Assembly (NCBI RefSeq): GCF_963548695.1
Contig: NZ_CAUUWA010000043.1
Span: 1-19,440, forward strand
Length of the DNA stretch: 19,440 nucleotides
Reading direction: 5' to 3'
DNA from: an uncultured Fretibacterium sp.
Lineage (GTDB): Bacteria > Synergistota > Synergistia > Synergistales > Aminobacteriaceae
How positions within the stretch are numbered: position 1 is the first letter of the stretch; each line of letters begins with the position of its first letter. Under the pieces are notes generated by a model. It saw only the letters and a program-made list of their open reading frames with translations. It did not search any database and was not told where the DNA came from. This document shows, piece after piece, positions 4,790 through 12,152 of this stretch. Position numbers and translations under genes: made by a program.

Positions 4790-7099
4790 TCAGGGCAGCT
4801 TGGCGGCCGTCATGGCCTTCATGATCATCTCCGCGGCCTCGCCCCGAGTCACGGGCCGGCCGAAATGAAACTCCCGATCCGATTTGTAGAGGTCCAGGAT
4901 GCCGTGCGGCGACAGGGCGTCCACGGCCGGAGCGTTGGGATGCTCGGAGAGGGAGAAGAACGCCCCCTTTTCCTTGACCTCGGGGAAGGCTTCGAGATCG
5001 GAGAATCCGAAGGTATCGCAGAGGGCCTTGGCGAACCTTCCCCGGTTCACGAGGGTGTCGGGCTTCTCCCCGAGTCCGGGGACGAGTCCGAGCGATGTCC
5101 CGGACGCCTTGCGGGCCCTTTCCATCATGGAGACCGTTTCCGCCCAGGTGAGGATTTCGTCGATGCCGAAGGTCCCCTTGTCGCGTCCCTTGATGACGGC
5201 CATAGCCAGGACGGGATCGTCGAGGTCGCTGATGTCGTAGGACGGAGCGTGGGGCGGTTCTATCGGGGAGATCAGGCCGTGGATGCTGGCTATCTGCACG
5301 GCGTTGTAGCAGGGGTGGTCAGGGGGGACGTCCGAGTACCTGCAGAGGGACAGGGCGACCCCGGACTCCAGCAGGGCGCGCTGGACCCGAACGGCGGGCA
5401 GGTCACGGAGCCGGACGCCCTCGCGGACGGAGAGGGCCGCAAGAGTCCCCGCGGCCTGGCCGGTCATCATGCAGATGGGCTGGAGGCGCAGGGCTCCGGC
5501 GGCGAGGCGCGTCATGGAGAGGTTCTTCTCGGCCGCCAGGAGCCCGTCGATGTCTCGGGGGATGAGCGTGCGAAGGGGAACCTGGAACGGCCCACGGGGG
5601 CGGTTGACCTGGACCGTGGCTGCCTTCTCGTCGAACTTCCACTCCATATCCGCGTCGGTGTCCGCACCGTGCAGGTCCAGGATATAACCCCCGATCGCGA
5701 TGGCGTCGGGGAACTCGTGGCTGGTCTGTCCATCGCGGTAGCTCAGGGAGTTCTGCAGCAGCTCCGAGGAGGTCAGGGTGTAGTTCCCGACGATGCGCCG
5801 CGATTCCCGAACGTAGGGGATGGCCGGCATCCGCCGGACGATCTCCAGCCATTCGTCCGGGAGCCCCTCGGCTGCCCTGGGCAGGATGGGATGGCGGTAC
5901 TCGTCGTCGGCGACCGACCAGTTCTCCCCCAGCTCGTTCTGCATGTAATAGATGTAGTGAAGGGTCTTGATCAGGGCCTCCCGCTCCACCCTCCTGCGAA
6001 GGTCCGGGTTCTCGAGGTAGCCCGTGGGCAGTCCGCGTTTCCCCTCCCAGCCGTACTTTCCCGGATAGTCGTTGCCCCAGTTGACGCCGCACTTCGATAT
6101 ATGGGGCCAGTTCTCGCGGTTCGCGTCGTACCCCCAGTAGTTGGAGGAGTCGGGAAGGCCGCGGTAGGCGTTGTGGCTGATGACGTTGACGGGGAGCTTC
6201 ACGGGGTAGACGCCCTTGAAGTCCATGCCGTCCCGCGTGACGTAGCTCTCGTAGTTGCGCCGCGCCAGATCGTACCCGGGCAGAGGCGTGAGAGCGCGCA
6301 GGTGGTCCGGAATGCCCCCGGGGTATTTCTGGACGACAGCGACCCAGGTGATGTCCTGGATCATGGCGTTGGGATCGACGAAGGGGGAGACGGAGTTACC
6401 GGCGCGGTACTCGGCATGAGCCAGGGGCAGAACGTCGCCGTACTCCGTCGCGTCGATGAGGACGCGGCAGGCGATTCTCCGTGCGCCTCCGGCGTTCCTC
6501 ACCGTCACTCCCCGAACCGTGTTCCTCTCCAGGGATACCTCGGCGACCTCCGAGGAGAGGAGGATGTCCAGGGTGTTCTTTCCCCCGGCGCGGGCGTCGT
6601 CGACCAGCTCGTAGAGCATACGCTGCCCGACGTGGGGCTCGAAGGCGACACTGCGGGCGTCCCAGTAGCATGTGCCCGTGGGCTTGCCCATGGGTTCGTA
6701 GTATTCCCGTACCTTGGACAGAAATTCAAGGTAGAGTCCGCTGCGAAGGCGGCTGAGGTCGTCCATTGTCGAGACCCCCGCGGCCGTCGCCTGCCCGCCG
6801 ATCCAATCGCTCGGCTCCACGACGAGGACGCTGGCCCCGAGCCGCGCGGCCTGGATGGCGGCCGAGATGCCTCCGATGCCCCCTCCCGCGACGACCACGT
6901 CGTAATCCCGCCTGCCGATGTGCTGGACACCTTTGGCCTCCGCGACGCCGTCGAGGGACGCGAAGCCCGCCAAAAACGCCAAAAGAAGGAACGAAAGAAT
7001 GAACGAAAGAAGGAACGAAAGAAGGAACGAAAGAAGGAACGTCGGTAAAACTCCAAACATACGACGCTTCACCGCTCTCAAGAAGCTCAGGGAACTCAC
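4790..7099 (-). CDS. Exported FAD-dependent oxidoreductase with SLH-like C-terminus
   Basis: About 769 residues from a GTG start at 7099. That start has a perfect AGGAGG (7112-7107) seven bases upstream; an in-frame ATG at 7138 lies before this site and is less likely. The N-terminus has a basic region (RAVKRR), a long hydrophobic core of repeated FLLS units, and a possible signal peptidase site after GVAEA. The mature part begins with a Rossmann FAD motif (VVVAGGGIGGISAA, about residues 68-81) and an acidic ribose-binding residue in VVEP, as in the FAD_oxidored (PF12831) family. The final 55 residues or so, ending GRPVTRGEAAEMIMKAM, resemble an S-layer homology repeat, and weaker similar stretches precede it. 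It probably acts outside the membrane, attached to the cell wall; the substrate is unknown. The radical SAM gene follows after 13 bases, so cotranscription is likely. On the minus strand TTGACA occurs at 7189-7184, but I see no good -10 box. Confidence 0.88.
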   Translation of the reverse strand: MSSLSFLRAVKRRMFGVLPTFLLSFLLSFLLSFILSFLLLAFLAGFASLDGVAEAKGVQHIGRRDYDVVVAGGGIGGISAAIQAARLGASVLVVEPSDWIGGQATAAGVSTMDDLSRLRSGLYLEFLSKVREYYEPMGKPTGTCYWDARSVAFEPHVGQRMLYELVDDARAGGKNTLDILLSSEVAEVSLERNTVRGVTVRNAGGARRIACRVLIDATEYGDVLPLAHAEYRAGNSVSPFVDPNAMIQDITWVAVVQKYPGGIPDHLRALTPLPGYDLARRNYESYVTRDGMDFKGVYPVKLPVNVISHNAYRGLPDSSNYWGYDANRENWPHISKCGVNWGNDYPGKYGWEGKRGLPTGYLENPDLRRRVEREALIKTLHYIYYMQNELGENWSVADDEYRHPILPRAAEGLPDEWLEIVRRMPAIPYVRESRRIVGNYTLTSSELLQNSLSYRDGQTSHEFPDAIAIGGYILDLHGADTDADMEWKFDEKAATVQVNRPRGPFQVPLRTLIPRDIDGLLAAEKNLSMTRLAAGALRLQPICMMTGQAAGTLAALSVREGVRLRDLPAVRVQRALLESGVALSLCRYSDVPPDHPCYNAVQIASIHGLISPIEPPHAPSYDISDLDDPVLAMAVIKGRDKGTFGIDEILTWAETVSMMERARKASGTSLGLVPGLGEKPDTLVNRGRFAKALCDTFGFSDLEAFPEVKEKGAFFSLSEHPNAPAVDALSPHGILDLYKSDREFHFGRPVTRGEAAEMIMKAMTAAKLP
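6982..7041. repeat. Five 12-bp tandem repeats inside the signal-peptide coding region
   Basis: Five consecutive units of AAAGAAGGAACG (plus strand); only the second differs, AAAGAATGAACG. Read on the minus strand in the gene's frame each unit encodes the four residues FLLS (FILS for the variant), which form the hydrophobic core of the signal peptide. A 12-bp unit keeps the reading frame when units are gained or lost. There are no spacers, so this is not a CRISPR. Confidence 0.92.
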
Positions 7100-7208
7100 A
7101 AAAAAACCTCCTGCCATGAAAGGTGGAAAACGAAGCATTTTTCCATTTGCCTTTTTCCATTTGTTCTTGTTGTTGTGGCTGGATTGTCAAGCCAAATGCA
7201 ATAGGTAA

Positions 7209-7508
7209 TTAGAATTGGCTCCGTGAATAGCGCACGGTTACGATATGCACCTCTTGTCTCTCCTTATACACACGATAAATAATGGTATAATTCTTGATGG
7301 AAAGTTGACGATAGCCCTGATTGGCATAGATCCCGATACGGCGGACAAGCTCCCTTTTCGGAAACTGCTCCAAACTGAGGATAGCGTCCTCCAGGCTGGC
7401 AAGCAGATTTTCAGCTGTTCCCTGCGCCATAAGATTTTTGGCGATATAGGAATAGATACCGTCTAAATCCCGATATGCGCGGGGATATATTTTGATTGCG
7501 TATTTCAC
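7209..7508 (-). CDS. RelE/ParE family toxin
   Basis: A 99-residue basic protein of the RelE/ParE superfamily (plasmid stabilisation toxins; some cleave mRNA on the ribosome, others poison gyrase). The N-terminus YAIKIYPRAYRDLDGIYSYI and the C-terminal half GYRQLSIKNYTIIYRVY...VHIVTVRYSR are typical. The length fits. It starts with GTG, which overlaps the antitoxin stop codon (GTGA, 4 bases), so translation is coupled to the antitoxin. Base composition is visibly more AT-rich than the neighbours, which suggests acquisition by transfer. Whether it is RelE-like (RNase) or ParE-like (gyrase) cannot be decided by eye. Confidence 0.9.
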   Translation of the reverse strand: MKYAIKIYPRAYRDLDGIYSYIAKNLMAQGTAENLLASLEDAILSLEQFPKRELVRRIGIYANQGYRQLSIKNYTIIYRVYKERQEVHIVTVRYSRSQF

Positions 7509-7768
7509 AAGTTGTGCTTCCTTCGGAGGTAAGATAAGGCTTCATGGGCGTCAAGAAGTTTTCCGCCCTCCGCAACTTCCTGTTCCGCTTCTCTGATCGC
7601 TGAGTCCGTGTATGCGGTTTCCACCAATTCCTCGTATGCTTCGATACTCAAGACAACCAGGTCGCCGTAGCCGTTTTTTGTGATAAAAACAGGTTCTTTC
7701 CTCGCATGGCAAAGCTCAGAAATCTCGTTTGTGTTGCGCAGGTCTGTGATCGGTCGGATTTGCGGCAT
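7505..7768 (-). CDS. Phd/YefM family antitoxin
   Basis: An 87-residue protein. The N-terminal half, IRPITDLRNTNEISELCHAR followed by EPVFITKNG and DLVVLSIEAYEEL, is the Phd/YefM fold that binds operator DNA. The C-terminal tail (after about residue 52) would wrap and neutralise the toxin. The ATG at 7768 follows GAGGAGG with a seven-base spacer. The frame stays open upstream to 8416, but that part is the shadow of the next gene. It precedes the toxin in the usual antitoxin-toxin order and probably autorepresses the palindrome at its promoter. Confidence 0.92.
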   Translation of the reverse strand: MPQIRPITDLRNTNEISELCHARKEPVFITKNGYGDLVVLSIEAYEELVETAYTDSAIREAEQEVAEGGKLLDAHEALSYLRRKHNL

Positions 7769-7793
7769 TTTTTCGCCTCCTCTTTTGTCTATC

Positions 7794-7823
7794 ATTATGT
7801 CATAATTACGTACAAAAATGCAA
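7794..7823 (-). promoter_or_regulatory. Promoter and palindromic operator of the toxin-antitoxin operon
   Basis: On the minus strand TTGCAT (7823-7818), an 18-base spacer and CATAAT (7799-7794) form a plausible promoter. The -10 box is one arm of a 13-bp perfect palindrome, ATTATG-T-CATAAT (7794-7806), the right place for autoregulation by the antitoxin complex. Confidence 0.6.
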
Positions 7824-7899
7824 GAACAATATGCCTGACCGATGAAATATTTACGTGTTATCATTCCCTCTGCTTTAGGAGCATAGTGGACCGGCCGAA

Positions 7900-8406
7900 C
7901 TATTCGCCGCTGAGGCGCACGCGTATCGTGCCGACTGCGTACCGGGAGAAGGAAAAACGGTGCCCCTTGGCTATCCAGTAGTATTCGTTCCTGCCCGTAT
8001 CGAAACGGGGCATGGAGCCGTACTTCTGCTGCCCCTGCCGCGTCAGCTCGTCCATGGTTCGCAGCAAGTCGATGTTGCGCTCGAAGCGACGGGAGAGATC
8101 GATCCTGTAGGCCGCGTCCTTCACCAGATAAATTTCGATACCCATCTCCCCGTGCAGCCAGGAGCTGCGGAGGAGGTCGGTTCCCCCTCCGACGAGGGCC
8201 GTCTCCGCCGGAGGCCCCAGAAGGTCCTCGGCGTCCTTCGCGGTCATGCCGGGGGTCAGCTTTCCGGTCAGCCTCAGAAGGTCCTCGGCCGCGCTGACGG
8301 CAAGGGCGGGAGCGCGGCCCAGCAGCAGGAGGGCGCAGACGAAGAGGAAAACGATCCGCCGCATGGGGCTTTCGGTATGGTTCCGTCCCGAGTTGTTCCG
8401 GTTCAT
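7900..8406 (-). CDS. Small exported protein with SmpA/OmlA-like motif
   Basis: 168 residues from the ATG at 8406, or 154 from the ATG at 8364. The second start (MRRIVFLFVCALLLLG...ALAVSA) gives a textbook signal peptide; neither start has a good Shine-Dalgarno, the best being AAAGGA 14 bases before 8406. After the signal comes LTPGMTAKDAEDLLGPPAET, the 'GMT...V..LLG.P' pattern of SmpA/OmlA-type and related small BLIP-fold domains. The rest (GTDLLRSSWLHGEMGIEIYLV...GRNEYYWIAKGHRFSFSRY) has no family I can name. No lipobox cysteine is present in the signal peptide, so it should be soluble and exported. It is divergent from ribD. Function unknown. Confidence 0.75.
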   Translation of the reverse strand: MNRNNSGRNHTESPMRRIVFLFVCALLLLGRAPALAVSAAEDLLRLTGKLTPGMTAKDAEDLLGPPAETALVGGGTDLLRSSWLHGEMGIEIYLVKDAAYRIDLSRRFERNIDLLRTMDELTRQGQQKYGSMPRFDTGRNEYYWIAKGHRFSFSRYAVGTIRVRLSGE

Positions 8407-8516
8407 GGAGGCTCATTCCGTCCTTTCAAATCTTTTCAAATCCTTCCAAACTCAAATCCTTAATGTAGAAATACGGAACACAACAAAGGTAAATCATACA
8501 CCATACCCGGAAAAAT

Positions 8517-8545
8517 TTCCTCATGGGCACCCTCCGCGGTATAAT
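8517..8545 (+). promoter_or_regulatory. Probable promoter of the riboflavin operon
   Basis: A perfect TATAAT at 8540-8545 with a poor -35 (TTCCTC, 8517-8522) at 17 bases. Transcription from here would give a leader of only about 20 bases before ribD, leaving no room for an FMN riboswitch. The leader contains a two-codon frame, ATG AAA TAG (8561-8569), that runs into the GGGAG just before the ribD ATG. Confidence 0.5.
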
Positions 8546-8573
8546 GAAAATAATAGGATCATGAAATAGGGAG

Positions 8574-9695
8574 ATGGACAAAATCGTGTCCGTTCGTAAG
8601 ATAGACGAATATTACATGAGCCGCGCTCTCTCCTTGGCCTCCCATGGACAGGGAGCCGCCTCGCCCAACCCGATGGTTGGCTGCGTGATTGTCCGCGATG
8701 GCCAGGTGATCGGGGAGGGGTATCACGCCCGCTGCGGCTCGGGGCATGCGGAGGTCGCGGCGCTCGGAGACCTCGCCCGCCGGGGTGGGACGGCCCGCGG
8801 CGCTACGGCCTACGTCAACCTCGAGCCCTGCAGCCATTTTGGCAGGACGCCGCCCTGCGCGCCCCGCCTCGTCGAGGAGGGGGTCGCACGCGTCGTGGTG
8901 GGCATGGCGGATCCCGACCCCAAGGTGAATCGCGGAGGGTTGGAGATCCTGCGCACGGGGGGTGTCGAGGTCGACGGACCGTGCCTCGAGTCCGAATGCC
9001 GTTGGCTGAACCGCGGTTTTATCCGGGTGCAGACCCTGGGGCGCCCATGGGTGACGCTCAAGGCCGCGGCGGGGCTTGATGGCCGCATGGCGTTGCCCCA
9101 TGGCGAGAGCCGGTGGATAACGGCTCCCGAGGCCCGCCAGTGGGCGCATCGGATGCGCGCCTCTCACGATGCCGTCATGGTGGGGGTGGGGACGGTGCTG
9201 CAGGACGACCCCGAGCTGACCGTGCGCGATGCGGAGGGCAAAAGCCCCCTTCGGGTCGTGGTGGATTCCCGTCTGTCGACCCCCGTCTCCGCGAAGGTGG
9301 TGACGGGGGTGGGAGGCTGTCTGATCTTCACCTGCTGCGAGGACCCCGTCAGGGCGGACGCGCTGACGGCCGCGGGGGCGCGGGTTCGCAGGGCGCCCGC
9401 GCGCGGCGGGAGGGTGGACCTCGAGGTGGTGCTGTCGTCCCTGGCCGAGGAGGGGGTCCTGAGCCTCATGGTCGAGGGGGGCGCGAGGGTCCTGACGGCG
9501 TTTGCGGAGCTTGGGCTTGCGGACAGCCTGGCCCTCTTCACCTCGTGCCGCATCATGGGGGAGGGGCCGGGAATCGGGACGGGCCTGCGTTTGGGCGCCA
9601 TGTCCGAGTCCCTCCTTTTGAGGGACGCGACGGTGCGCCGGGTGGGGCCCGATTTTCTGACGGAGGCGCTCTTTTCATGTTCACCGGACTTGTAG
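8574..9695 (+). CDS. ribD: Bifunctional diaminohydroxyphosphoribosylaminopyrimidine deaminase / 5-amino-6-(5-phosphoribosylamino)uracil reductase
   Basis: 373 residues catalysing the second and third steps of riboflavin synthesis from GTP. The N-terminal deaminase domain (about 11-150) has the zinc site H58-A-E60 and C86/C95 (EPCSHFGRTPPC). The C-terminal NADPH-dependent reductase (about 158-373) shows TLKAAAGLDGRMA, DAVMVGVGTVLQDDP and MVEGGARVL. The start is uncertain. The ATG at 8574 is directly abutted by GGGAG; a GTG at 8586 is 12 bases from it. Both keep the conserved DEYYMSRAL beginning. It is the first gene of the operon, and its last 19 bases overlap ribE. No FMN riboswitch precedes it. 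Confidence 0.96.
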   Translation: MDKIVSVRKIDEYYMSRALSLASHGQGAASPNPMVGCVIVRDGQVIGEGYHARCGSGHAEVAALGDLARRGGTARGATAYVNLEPCSHFGRTPPCAPRLVEEGVARVVVGMADPDPKVNRGGLEILRTGGVEVDGPCLESECRWLNRGFIRVQTLGRPWVTLKAAAGLDGRMALPHGESRWITAPEARQWAHRMRASHDAVMVGVGTVLQDDPELTVRDAEGKSPLRVVVDSRLSTPVSAKVVTGVGGCLIFTCCEDPVRADALTAAGARVRRAPARGGRVDLEVVLSSLAEEGVLSLMVEGGARVLTAFAELGLADSLALFTSCRIMGEGPGIGTGLRLGAMSESLLLRDATVRRVGPDFLTEALFSCSPDL

Positions 9696-10315
9696 AGGCG
9701 GTCGGTGTGGTGCGCGCCTTCCGCAGGGCGGAGGAGGTCTCTTTGCTGTCCATCGAGTGCCCTGCCCTGGCGTCCGAGCTGGTGCTGGGGCAGTCCGTGG
9801 CGGTGAGCGGCGCATGCCTTTCCGTCGTGGCCCTGCACGGGGACGTCTTCGACGTGGAGATGATGCCGGAGACCGCGGAGCGCACGTGGTTCACCGAACT
9901 GAGGCCGGGGACCGCCGTCAACCTGGAGCGGGCCATGGCCCTGGGGGACCGGCTGGACGGGCACCTGGTCCTGGGGCATGTCGACGGGACCGCCGTCTTG
10001 AGGCGCCTCTCGGGGACCGGGCGGACCCGGGTGGCCTGTTTCGGCGCCGAGCCGCGGCTGCTGAGGGGGATCGTCCCCAAGGGGTCGGTTGCGATAGACG
10101 GCGTCAGCCTGACCGTCATCGGCGTCTCCGCCTCGGATTTCTCCGTCGGTCTCATCCCGACGACGCTCGAGTCCTGTACCCTGGGGCGGATGGCGGTGGG
10201 GACCGTCGTGAACCTGGAGACCGACATTTTGGGCAAGTATGTGGAGCGCCTTCTGGGATCTCGGGGCTCCGGAATGCGTCTGTCGATGGAGGAGCTGAGG
10301 GGCCTTGGATACTGA
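9677..10315 (+). CDS. ribE: Riboflavin synthase, alpha subunit
   Basis: 212 residues; the enzyme dismutates two 6,7-dimethyl-8-ribityllumazine molecules into riboflavin and a pyrimidine product. It starts with the family signature MFTGLVEAVG and contains two lumazine-binding repeats, residues 1 to about 95 and about 96-195 (second repeat beginning HLVLGHVDGTA, ending NLETDILGKYVERL). Conserved pieces include SGACLSV in repeat 1 and DGVSLTV in repeat 2, the usual paired pattern. The ATG lies inside the ribD reading frame (19-base overlap), and the 3' end overlaps ribBA by 11 bases, so the three are translationally linked. Length is normal. Confidence 0.96.
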   Translation: MFTGLVEAVGVVRAFRRAEEVSLLSIECPALASELVLGQSVAVSGACLSVVALHGDVFDVEMMPETAERTWFTELRPGTAVNLERAMALGDRLDGHLVLGHVDGTAVLRRLSGTGRTRVACFGAEPRLLRGIVPKGSVAIDGVSLTVIGVSASDFSVGLIPTTLESCTLGRMAVGTVVNLETDILGKYVERLLGSRGSGMRLSMEELRGLGY

Positions 10316-11549
10316 AGTTTGTAATCGGGAAGCGGGGGCGGTCTTCAACACGGTCGAGGAGGCGATCGAGGATATCCGCCGGGGGCGTATGGTCCTGGTC
10401 GCGGACGACGAGAACCGGGAGAACGAGGGCGACCTTATCGTGTCCGCGGCGCACGCGACGGCGGATAACGTCAACTTCATGGCCCGGTACGCACGGGGCC
10501 TGATCTGCGCCCCCGTGTCGGGGGAGATCGCCCGCAGGCTGCGGCTCGACCCTCTGACCGCGCACAGCACGGACAGAAAGTCCACCGCATTTCTGGTCAC
10601 GGTGGACGCCCGAGAGGGGACGACGACGGGCATCTCGGCGGAGGAACGTGCCCTTACGGCCCGCCTCCTGTCCGATCTCGACTCCCGTCCCGAGGATTTC
10701 CTGCGCCCCGGCCACCTCTTTCCCATCGAGGCCCGTGAGGGCGGCGTCCTGGTGCGCGCCGGCCATACCGAGGCCACGGTGGACCTCGTGCGCCTGGCCG
10801 GGCTGCCCGCCGCCGGGCTCTGCTGCGGGGTGATGAACGACGACGGGACTATGGCGCGGCTTCCGGACCTGATCATGTTCGCGAAACGGCATGGGCTGAA
10901 GTTCATCGCGGTGAAGGACCTCATCGCCTGGCGGTGTGCCCGGGAGAAGCTGGTCGAAAAGCGGGTCGAGGTCAACCTTCCGACGGAGTTCGGCCTCTTC
11001 TGCGTCCACGCCTATCGCAGCAAACTGCAGGACGACGACGCGCATACCCACGTCGCGCTGGTCAAGGGGGACGTCTTGGGAGTGGACCCCGTCCTGGTGC
11101 GGGTGCACAGCGAGTGCTTCACGGGGGATATCTTCGGTTCCCTGCGCTGCGACTGCGGCCCTCAGCTCCATGCGGCCCTCTCCATGATCGAGAAGGAGGG
11201 TGCGGGCGTTCTGCTCTACATGCGGCAGGAGGGGCGCGGCATCGGCCTGCTCAACAAGCTGAGGGCCTACCGGCTGCAGGACGAGGGGATGGATACGGTC
11301 GACGCCAATGTGGCGCTGGGCTTCCCCCCGGACCTCCGGGACTACGGCACGGGGGCGCAGATTCTCATGGACCTCGGGCTGAGGAGGATTCGGTTGCTGA
11401 CGAACAACCCCAAGAAGGTGATCGGCCTCGGGGGGTACGGGCTCGAGATCGTGGACCGGGTTCCTCTGGTGATCGAGCCGAACGAGTACAACGAGAGGTA
11501 TATGCGGACCAAGGAGCTGCGGATGGGGCACGTGCTGCACGGTGTTTGA
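10305..11549 (+). CDS. ribBA: Bifunctional 3,4-dihydroxy-2-butanone-4-phosphate synthase / GTP cyclohydrolase II
   Basis: 414 residues supplying both branches of the riboflavin pathway. The N-terminal DHBP synthase (about 14-205) has DDENRENEGDL (34-44), the catalytic-loop acid cluster, and GHTEATVDL (153-161). The C-terminal GTP cyclohydrolase II (about 218-414) has the zinc ligands C271, C282 and C284 (Cx10CxC) and RQEGRGIGL (307-315). The start is TTG at 10305: an in-frame stop lies at 10296 and no other start codon occurs before the conserved FNTVEEAIEDI. It overlaps the end of ribE by 11 bases. Both domains look catalytically intact, so this one gene makes separate ribA and ribB unnecessary. 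Confidence 0.96.
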   Translation: MDTEVCNREAGAVFNTVEEAIEDIRRGRMVLVADDENRENEGDLIVSAAHATADNVNFMARYARGLICAPVSGEIARRLRLDPLTAHSTDRKSTAFLVTVDAREGTTTGISAEERALTARLLSDLDSRPEDFLRPGHLFPIEAREGGVLVRAGHTEATVDLVRLAGLPAAGLCCGVMNDDGTMARLPDLIMFAKRHGLKFIAVKDLIAWRCAREKLVEKRVEVNLPTEFGLFCVHAYRSKLQDDDAHTHVALVKGDVLGVDPVLVRVHSECFTGDIFGSLRCDCGPQLHAALSMIEKEGAGVLLYMRQEGRGIGLLNKLRAYRLQDEGMDTVDANVALGFPPDLRDYGTGAQILMDLGLRRIRLLTNNPKKVIGLGGYGLEIVDRVPLVIEPNEYNERYMRTKELRMGHVLHGV

Positions 11550-11574
11550 GTGTATCTTTTTTCTCATAGGGGAT

Positions 11575-11619
11575 CCAAGGGAGCCTGCTCCCTTGGCGGG
11601 GGGTCGGGGGCGGAGCCCC
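11575..11619. repeat. Hairpin cluster / dispersed GC-rich repeat in the ribBA-ribH gap
   Basis: A perfect 9-bp stem with a 4-base loop (11575-11583 with 11588-11596) is followed by a 5-bp GGGGC/GCCCC hairpin (11607-11611, 11615-11619). There is no T-run after either, so they are not standard terminators. Read on the minus strand, 11619-11597 matches 2578-2600 of the MITE-like element at 20 of 23 positions (GGGGCTYCGCCCCCRACC and onwards), so this looks like a copy of a dispersed mosaic repeat. It may also stabilise or attenuate the operon mRNA. Confidence 0.6.
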
Positions 11620-11651
11620 TGAGTTAAGTCGTTTAAGGAGGCTTATCTGCG

Positions 11652-12152
11652 ATGCGGACGATAGAGGGAAAATTGCTGGGAACGGGGCTTTCCGTGGCGA
11701 TCGTGGTCTCCCGATTCAACGACCTGATCTCCGAAAAGCTGCTGGAGGGGGCCAAGGACGCGCTTCTGCGTCACGACGTGTCCCATCAGGCCGTGGAGGT
11801 CTTCAGGGTCCCGGGGGCCTGGGAGCTGCCCCTGGCGGCCAAGGAGCTGGCCCTGAGCGGCAAGTACGACGCGATTATCGCCCTGGGGGCGGTCATACGG
11901 GGCGACACGCCGCACTTCGACTACGTCTCCGCCGAGATGTCGAAGGGGCTGGCGCAGGTGGGGTTGGAGCACCGGGTTCCGGTGGTCTTCGGCGTCCTGA
12001 CCTGCGATACCCTGGAGCAGGCCCTGCTCCGCGCGGGCAGCAAGGCGGGCAACAAGGGGGCGGACAGCGCGCACACCGCGATCGAGATGGCCAACCTGTT
12101 GAGGAATATTCGCCTTTCCGGAGGAACGAAGGGGGAGTTGCGCGATGCTTGA
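11652..12152 (+). CDS. ribH: 6,7-dimethyl-8-ribityllumazine synthase
   Basis: 166 residues; condenses 5-amino-6-ribitylaminouracil with dihydroxybutanone phosphate to form lumazine, the substrate of RibE. The family blocks are VSRFND (19-24), VPGAWELPLAA (53-63) and GAVIRGDTPHFDYV (79-92) with the catalytic histidine at 88. It normally assembles as pentamers or 60-mer capsids. AAGGAGG lies ten bases before the ATG. The gene sits 102 bases after ribBA, the widest gap between genes of the operon, which holds the hairpin cluster. Its last 8 bases overlap serS. Confidence 0.96.
   Translation: MRTIEGKLLGTGLSVAIVVSRFNDLISEKLLEGAKDALLRHDVSHQAVEVFRVPGAWELPLAAKELALSGKYDAIIALGAVIRGDTPHFDYVSAEMSKGLAQVGLEHRVPVVFGVLTCDTLEQALLRAGSKAGNKGADSAHTAIEMANLLRNIRLSGGTKGELRDA

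Noticed and set aside
6982..7041. CRISPR-like array
   Set aside because: The repeats are 12 bp, directly adjacent, have no spacers and lie in a signal-peptide coding region.
4580..7048. 822-codon open frame on the plus strand opposite the FAD and radical SAM genes
   Set aside because: It is the mirror of strongly GC3-biased genes, in which stop codons are rare on the opposite strand. Its protein is low in recognisable motifs, ends in the 12-bp repeat (KERKNERKK), and has no start signal, while the minus-strand frame has clear domains.
7769..8416. N-terminal extension of the antitoxin frame
   Set aside because: It is the shadow of the exported protein gene and the promoter region; the ATG at 7768 has a strong Shine-Dalgarno and the family start.
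8417..8460. Short direct repeats of TTTCAAATCY-type units upstream of the exported protein gene
   Set aside because: Only about four irregular, low-complexity copies of roughly 10 bp; no symmetry or spacing that would support a regulatory array.
8407..8573. FMN riboswitch before ribD
   Set aside because: The conserved RFN segments were looked for and not found, and the TATAAT box leaves only about 20 bases of leader.
9164..10975. 603-codon minus-strand frame opposite ribD, ribE and ribBA
   Set aside because: An antisense shadow of three genes whose catalytic motifs are all recognisable on the plus strand.
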